A stretch of DNA of 8,229 nucleotides, from the NCBI GenBank assembly GCA_947575935.1, contig CANPPM010000117.1:1-8229 (forward strand), written 5' to 3'. This document shows positions 5,701-8,229 of this stretch, one piece after another. Position 1 is the stretch's first letter; each line of letters begins with the position of its first letter. This DNA is from an uncultured Butyricicoccus sp. (lineage in GTDB: Bacteria > Bacillota > Clostridia > Oscillospirales > Butyricicoccaceae). A program made the position numbers and the translations under genes. Under the pieces are notes generated by a model. It saw nothing but the letters and a program-made list of their open reading frames with translations. It ran no database searches and had not been told where the DNA came from.

Positions 5701-7842
5701 AAGGCCCGCTTTTAGCGTCGCCTGCACCGTAAACTCTTTGTTTTCTCCAACTTCCGCATCTTTAAATGCAGCCTTGACGGAGTCAATCACATCTACCGCC
5801 TTTAACGTTGCCGGTTTCAAAACCAGCTCTTCCGGCTTCAGCGCGATATCCGGCGTTCCGTCATATTCTTTTTCAACCGCCTTTGTCAGACGGTCGAGCT
5901 CCAAATCCGCCTTTAGAATCGTGCCGGCAGCGTTGGGCAGGGACGTGGTCGTCTGGCCGTTTGCGAAAGTGCAGTTTTGATTTTTCAGCCGTACCGTCCC
6001 AGTAACCGCTTTATTGTTCCCTGCATTCGCATCGGCAAACCTTGCATCCACAACTTCATAGTCCTCTGAACTCAAGTCAGGATTAAAGGCGACCTCCACA
6101 CTGGCATCCGTCAACCCATTATAAGCTCTTTCCTCAACCTTGACGTCGGCAATCTGCACCTCGACAGGACGGATCTGAACGCCTCCGGTCACCGTCACGG
6201 CTCCATTCGGCTGCGTCAGGGTATAATTGCCGCTGGCTGCGTTGGCATCCAGGCTCACGGTCCCGGAAAAACCGGTAATAGATTGGTATGTTGCCGCGTC
6301 GCCGCTTGACAGAAGCCCCCACAAATTTGTGGTATTGACCGTTACCGTCTCCCCAGCACAGACGCCGTCCAGCGTGACCTTTGTAATCCTGACGGTATCG
6401 TCATTTGCTTTATAATCCCTGGATTCCGCCTCGACGCTGTTGATCGTCAGCTCACGCGGGATAATTTCAAACGTCCGCGTTTTAACCCCGGTATACGCGC
6501 TTCCCGCTGCGGCGGTGATGCCGATGATCGCCTGTGAGGTGACGCCGGAGTTGCCCTCATAGCTGATCGTGTAATCTGTACTCATAAGCGGGTTCCCGCC
6601 GCAGGTAACGATAATATCAGGCCGGTTTTTGCCGTCATAAATAAATTTACCGTCGCGAACATTGGGGGATTCCCGCAGTGTAATTGTCGCAGTGCTAAGA
6701 TTGATTTTATCGTCATCCGCCCGCGGGGAAACACTGCCGCCCCCGGCTGTGCTGTCCGCAGCATCCTGTTTTGCAGGCGGCGCTGCATTGCTGTTCGTCT
6801 GCACGCCCGCGCTGCCCGAGCCCTGATTGGACGGGGCGGCGGACGACGGGCTCTTTTTGACCGGATTGCCAGCCGCATTCGGATCAGTCACGGTCAGGTG
6901 GAAGCTGCCGACCTGTGCGCCGCCCGATTCCAGCGTGAAATCGAAAGTTTCCGTTTTTCCGCTGCCGGGAGTAAATGTTTCCGCCTTTGCCTCAATGGTA
7001 AATGAAGCTTCTCCGTTCGCGTTCGTGTCAACCTTTTTATTGATCTTGCCCTTCAAAAGCACGTAGCTATCCGGCGCTGCATTACGTACCTGTACGCTCA
7101 CAGTTTCCCCAAGCCGGCAGCTGGCGTTTGCAGGGGTGACGGTGACGGCAGGTTTCTGCACGCCGGCGGCGCTGCCGCCCGTTGTCCCGGGCGCCGCCGT
7201 ATTGCCGCCCGTTGTCCCAGGTGCCGCCGTATTACCGCCCGTCGTCCCAGGCGCTGCCGTATTGCCGCCCGTTGTCCCAGGCGCTGGAATATTATTGGTA
7301 CAATTTGTAATCGTACCGTATTGCACCTGACAAATATAACCCTCTACACCGCTTAAAAGCACATTTTCAATCTTTCCGTTCACGCCAAGCGTATCGAAAA
7401 GATAGCCTTTCAAACCGGATATCACATGCCCTGCACCCTGGAAGGTCCCGGTATAGGGCTTGGCAGTGCTGCCAATTGGCGTCCATGCGCCGGCGGTCAG
7501 CGTGATATCGGCAGCCAACGCTGCGTTTGCATTCGCAGGGCCGTCCGCACCGTTCACCAAACGGGCAAATGCCAGCAGACCAGCCGCATCCTTGATTTGA
7601 TAAACGCCGTTCACCTGTTCCAGCACCGGAGCGGGCTGCACCGGCACAGGCTGCTGTTCCGGTGTCTGCACCGGCTGCTGTTCCGGCGCAGGCGTTTGAA
7701 CCGGCGCAGTAGGCGCTGTGGCTGTATTGGCGCTGTCAGTCCCCGGTGAATTGCTGACCTTTTTTGCGGCCAGCGCCCCAGGCGGAAACATCGCCGATAC
7801 CAGTGAAAGCGCCAAAAAAGCGCTGACAAGTCTTTTCTTCAT
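2791..7842 (-). CDS. Giant secreted SLH-domain surface protein with Ig/MBG/YDG-type modules (1683 aa)
   Basis: A predicted cell-surface adhesin or S-layer-associated protein held non-covalently to cell-wall polysaccharide. Residues 1-26 are a signal peptide (MKKRLVSAFLALSLV, cleavage near ALA-AKK). A Pro/Gln-rich linker (40-75) leads to a GLUG/beta-helix-like region (78-183). Then come four copies of a 10-residue repeat around APGTTGGNTA (187-223), an Ig-like domain (229-320) and a Ser/Ala/Gly linker (321-378). Residues 380-1200 are a run of MBG/YDG-type beta modules, with YDG or YNG motifs at 402-404, 574-576, 660-662 and 1026-1028. A domain at about 1220-1362 precedes an Asp/Lys linker (1371-1385), a bacterial repeat domain (1393-1470) and CDGLTSCPS (1495-1503). 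Three SLH domains close the protein (about 1507-1557, 1566-1617, 1631-1683), with TRAM, TREQ and SRAE at the usual TRAE positions. There is no LPXTG motif and no enzyme domain. The start at 7842 is set by the signal peptide and by AAAGGGG at 7851-7857, 8 nt upstream; the frame stays open to 8001 but the extension is not signal-like. Ligand unknown. Confidence 0.93.
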   Translation of the reverse strand: MKKRLVSAFLALSLVSAMFPPGALAAKKVSNSPGTDSANTATAPTAPVQTPAPEQQPVQTPEQQPVPVQPAPVLEQVNGVYQIKDAAGLLAFARLVNGADGPANANAALAADITLTAGAWTPIGSTAKPYTGTFQGAGHVISGLKGYLFDTLGVNGKIENVLLSGVEGYICQVQYGTITNCTNNIPAPGTTGGNTAAPGTTGGNTAAPGTTGGNTAAPGTTGGSAAGVQKPAVTVTPANASCRLGETVSVQVRNAAPDSYVLLKGKINKKVDTNANGEASFTIEAKAETFTPGSGKTETFDFTLESGGAQVGSFHLTVTDPNAAGNPVKKSPSSAAPSNQGSGSAGVQTNSNAAPPAKQDAADSTAGGGSVSPRADDDKINLSTATITLRESPNVRDGKFIYDGKNRPDIIVTCGGNPLMSTDYTISYEGNSGVTSQAIIGITAAAGSAYTGVKTRTFEIIPRELTINSVEAESRDYKANDDTVRITKVTLDGVCAGETVTVNTTNLWGLLSSGDAATYQSITGFSGTVSLDANAASGNYTLTQPNGAVTVTGGVQIRPVEVQIADVKVEERAYNGLTDASVEVAFNPDLSSEDYEVVDARFADANAGNNKAVTGTVRLKNQNCTFANGQTTTSLPNAAGTILKADLELDRLTKAVEKEYDGTPDIALKPEELVLKPATLKAVDVIDSVKAAFKDAEVGENKEFTVQATLKAGLAANFNISGGTIEKTFTGGSVKAVAPSNITWPTVDGVQLPGQIELTYGQTLNSLTLTGGSTDGKFVWTDGDQVRDASSMPYDCELTFVPTITSYRPIPVTVPVMVKKATILPEIPEANKTLQYGQQLAEITKDVVVTNPAGKVDDKEMIVPGNWNWEGNNNHAVPDQSGAVFQVQFTPDLKNYELPDKIPVTVTVAPSEPVITFTPENGKLCTPGESITVMATLKNQYNQDENLVHKPAVGSITYEIDGEAPVTIANGESFQISTDIRNGRRIKITVTSAADSYYTAKTEVHTLTVTDKDLVTVTAKGKGKVYDGIPCEGYEDLKFQDEKGTNVSPEHECVWRTSNGTELSAAPVDAGSYTVQIFAVDGQYAGSSEEYPFTISKRQLQWPASGWLSAHKEVGSSEEADVTGTIELQNLLPDDRETVKLVVPAMRTQGFAQHTTQGKYTDVEAVPKTGSWADAFVPAVLKNYEWPTGNPKVEATVGDKTASTEPPKVPPEAEALKQPGQSLQMRLEKGISAESLAILKNNGLSSAGNIEKVLKGAVQQKNNTIREENLVVYDLTMMVRESGGEWQPATKANFPSDGKLTVTLPYPGRSNKDTRYFTIAHMYTMEGFGQKIGYVEYPTVSSRTDSSISFVVTGLSPIAIGWSDSQPTTSGDKDKDPDKDKDKDDNTSSKEDTYRIRVLDSKNGRVSVSHSRAEEDETVTITVRPRSGYELDELTVTDSRDREIRIRERSNNRYTFKMPARTVTVDATFTNGSTGNLTQTTLPSWTNTNNSYLACDGLTSCPSRRYPDLNPAMWYHIPIDFNIQRGLMGAMGDGRFGPNETLTRAMLVQILYSHAGRPSAPANPAFRDVDRGAWYENAVSWAASQGIASGTGNGLFAPNAPITREQLAVMLYNYASRRGLSSVAASRPVVSFSDSARISYWAASAVSAMQQAGVVTGKANNSFDPKGRASRAETAQMLWNLLK
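2794..3324 (-). other. Three SLH cell-wall-anchoring domains
   Basis: This part of the large gene encodes residues 1507-1683. Each repeat opens with an F/Y-x-D motif (YPDLN, FRDVD, FSDSA) and a conserved Trp-Tyr or Tyr-Trp pair. Each continues with a 'G..G...F.P...' turn (GDGRFGPN, GNGLFAPN, NNSFDPKG) and the TRAE-like motif before a helix. In known SLH proteins three such repeats form a trimer that binds pyruvylated secondary cell-wall polysaccharide. The preceding Cys-x5-Cys (1495, 1501) resembles the lead-in I recall from other gut Clostridia SLH proteins. Confidence 0.9.
3688..3729 (-). repeat. Asp-Lys-rich low-complexity linker
   Basis: Residues 1372-1385 of the surface protein alternate Asp and Lys (DKDKDPDKDKDKDD). 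The DNA is a run of near-identical GAT/GAC and AAA/AAG codons. It separates the bacterial-repeat/SLH anchor from the outer modules and is probably a flexible or rod-like spacer; its strong charge could also bind cations (inference). Confidence 0.75.
7174..7287 (-). repeat. 30-bp in-frame tandem repeat, four copies, encoding APGTTGGNTA
   Basis: Units start near 7174, 7204, 7234 and 7264, the last one shortened. They differ by only a few bases, for example GTTGTCCCAGG versus GTCGTCCCAGG on the + strand. Each complete unit adds ten residues (187-223 of the surface protein), so copy-number change keeps the frame. The residues are Thr/Gly/Pro/Ala-rich, typical of a stalk or linker and a possible O-glycosylation site (inference). 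Confidence 0.88.
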
Positions 7843-8229
7843 GAAATCTACCCCTTTCTGGGATTCCCAATAGATTCGTGCCGTCCTGACGGTCCAAAAG
7901 CCTGTTCCCGCGACAATCTGGCTGCATAGCTTTCCTAGTGTCGTCGGGCTTTTCGGCCGCCGGGCGGGGCCTGATGCCAGGCAGGGCGTTCCGGATTCCA
8001 CCAGTTAGGGCATATTTCCCGAGAGACGTCAGATCTGCTATGAGAAATTTCCAAGTGGGGAAACACAGCCGCCGGGTACGCTGCCGGAGATCAGAACACA
8101 TCCTGCTGCAGCGCCTCAAAATCGGACAATGATTTTAAGCCTGCCGTTAAGAGAATGCACTCCCTGATTGCCGTCATTCCATCTTTGCCGCAGCCGTCCT
8201 GCAGACGCTGTCAGGCACTCTCTTCTATT
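7843..8229 (-). promoter_or_regulatory. Non-coding upstream region of the surface-protein gene with inverted repeats
   Basis: No ORF here resembles a gene. Read on the minus strand, AAGAGAGTGC (8215-8224) can pair with GCATTCTCTT (8149-8158) over 10 bp with one G-U pair, enclosing about 56 nt. CTTAAAATC (8131-8139) and GATTTTGAG (8115-8123) form a 9-bp hairpin with a 7-nt loop and no T-run. Shorter hairpins occur nearer the gene, including TTTCC/GGAAA around 8046-8061, GCCTG/CAGGC around 7971-7984 and CCGT/ACGG around 7881-7892. I do not recognise the element as a known riboswitch. The right edge of the window cuts it off. Confidence 0.35.
7869..7897 (-). promoter_or_regulatory. Weak candidate promoter of the surface-protein gene
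   Basis: On the minus strand TTGGAC (7892-7897) and TCTATT (7869-7874) are separated by 17 nt. The -35 matches TTGACA at 4 of 6 positions and the -10 matches TATAAT at 4 of 6. Transcription would start about 20 nt before the ATG, just enough to include the ribosome-binding site. A promoter further upstream, beyond or within the structured region, is equally possible. Confidence 0.3.

Noticed and set aside
7900..7960. Possible c-di-GMP-I (GEMM) riboswitch, from GGAAAGCTATGCAGCCAGAT
   Set aside because: The required GGCAAACC and GACGCAAAGC segments are not present upstream at the expected spacing.
7843..8001. N-terminal extension of the surface protein to 1736 residues
   Set aside because: The extension would bury the signal peptide 53 residues inside the protein; the ATG at 7842 has both a signal peptide and a good ribosome-binding site.
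7920..8030. Cobalamin-riboswitch-like fragments on the minus strand (GGGAA, GGTGGAATCCGG, AAGCCCGACGAC)
   Set aside because: The pieces are in roughly the right order, but the spacing between GGGAA and GGTG is too long. The CCCGCnACTGT core and the terminal ACCTGCC with its 5' partner are absent.

Overview
The window looks like chromosomal DNA from a GC-rich gut-type Firmicute, most likely an Oscillospiraceae/Ruminococcaceae-like Clostridium. This is an inference from three things: an SLH-anchored giant surface protein with Clostridia-style Ig/MBG/YDG modules, a short 11-helix neurotransmitter:sodium symporter (NSS), and Shine-Dalgarno-led genes separated by compact hairpin-plus-T-run terminators. 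No rRNA, tRNA, CRISPR array, insertion sequence or phage gene is visible.

Layout. Bases 1-148 (+) are the 3' end of a YheO/DauR-type helix-turn-helix regulator. It is followed after 3 nt by a GNAT-family N-acetyltransferase (152-913, +), so the two probably form one operon. A bidirectional terminator (about 989-1024) separates this pair from a convergent sodium-dependent NSS transporter (1106-2428, -). The transporter has a good extended -10 promoter (2678-2706) and an unusually long, GC-rich leader of about 240 nt containing a perfect 12-bp long-range inverted repeat. Immediately upstream on the same strand lies a strong terminator (2743-2776) that closes a very long gene (2791-7842, -). That gene encodes a 1683-residue secreted surface protein with a signal peptide, a GLUG/beta-helix-like N-terminal region, a 10-residue tandem repeat, many Ig-like/MBG/YDG-type beta modules, an Asp/Lys linker, a bacterial repeat domain and three C-terminal SLH domains. 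The last 387 nt (7843-8229) hold no convincing gene; they contain several inverted repeats on the strand of the surface protein and one weak promoter candidate.

The genes do not form one pathway. The regulator and acetyltransferase are one small unit. The amino-acid-type transporter and the surface protein are separately promoted and terminated transcription units. I found no convincing new multi-gene system. The least explained parts are the two long non-coding leaders (2429-2671 and 7843-8229), the repeat-bearing surface protein, and a short Arg-rich ORF that overlaps the transporter start.
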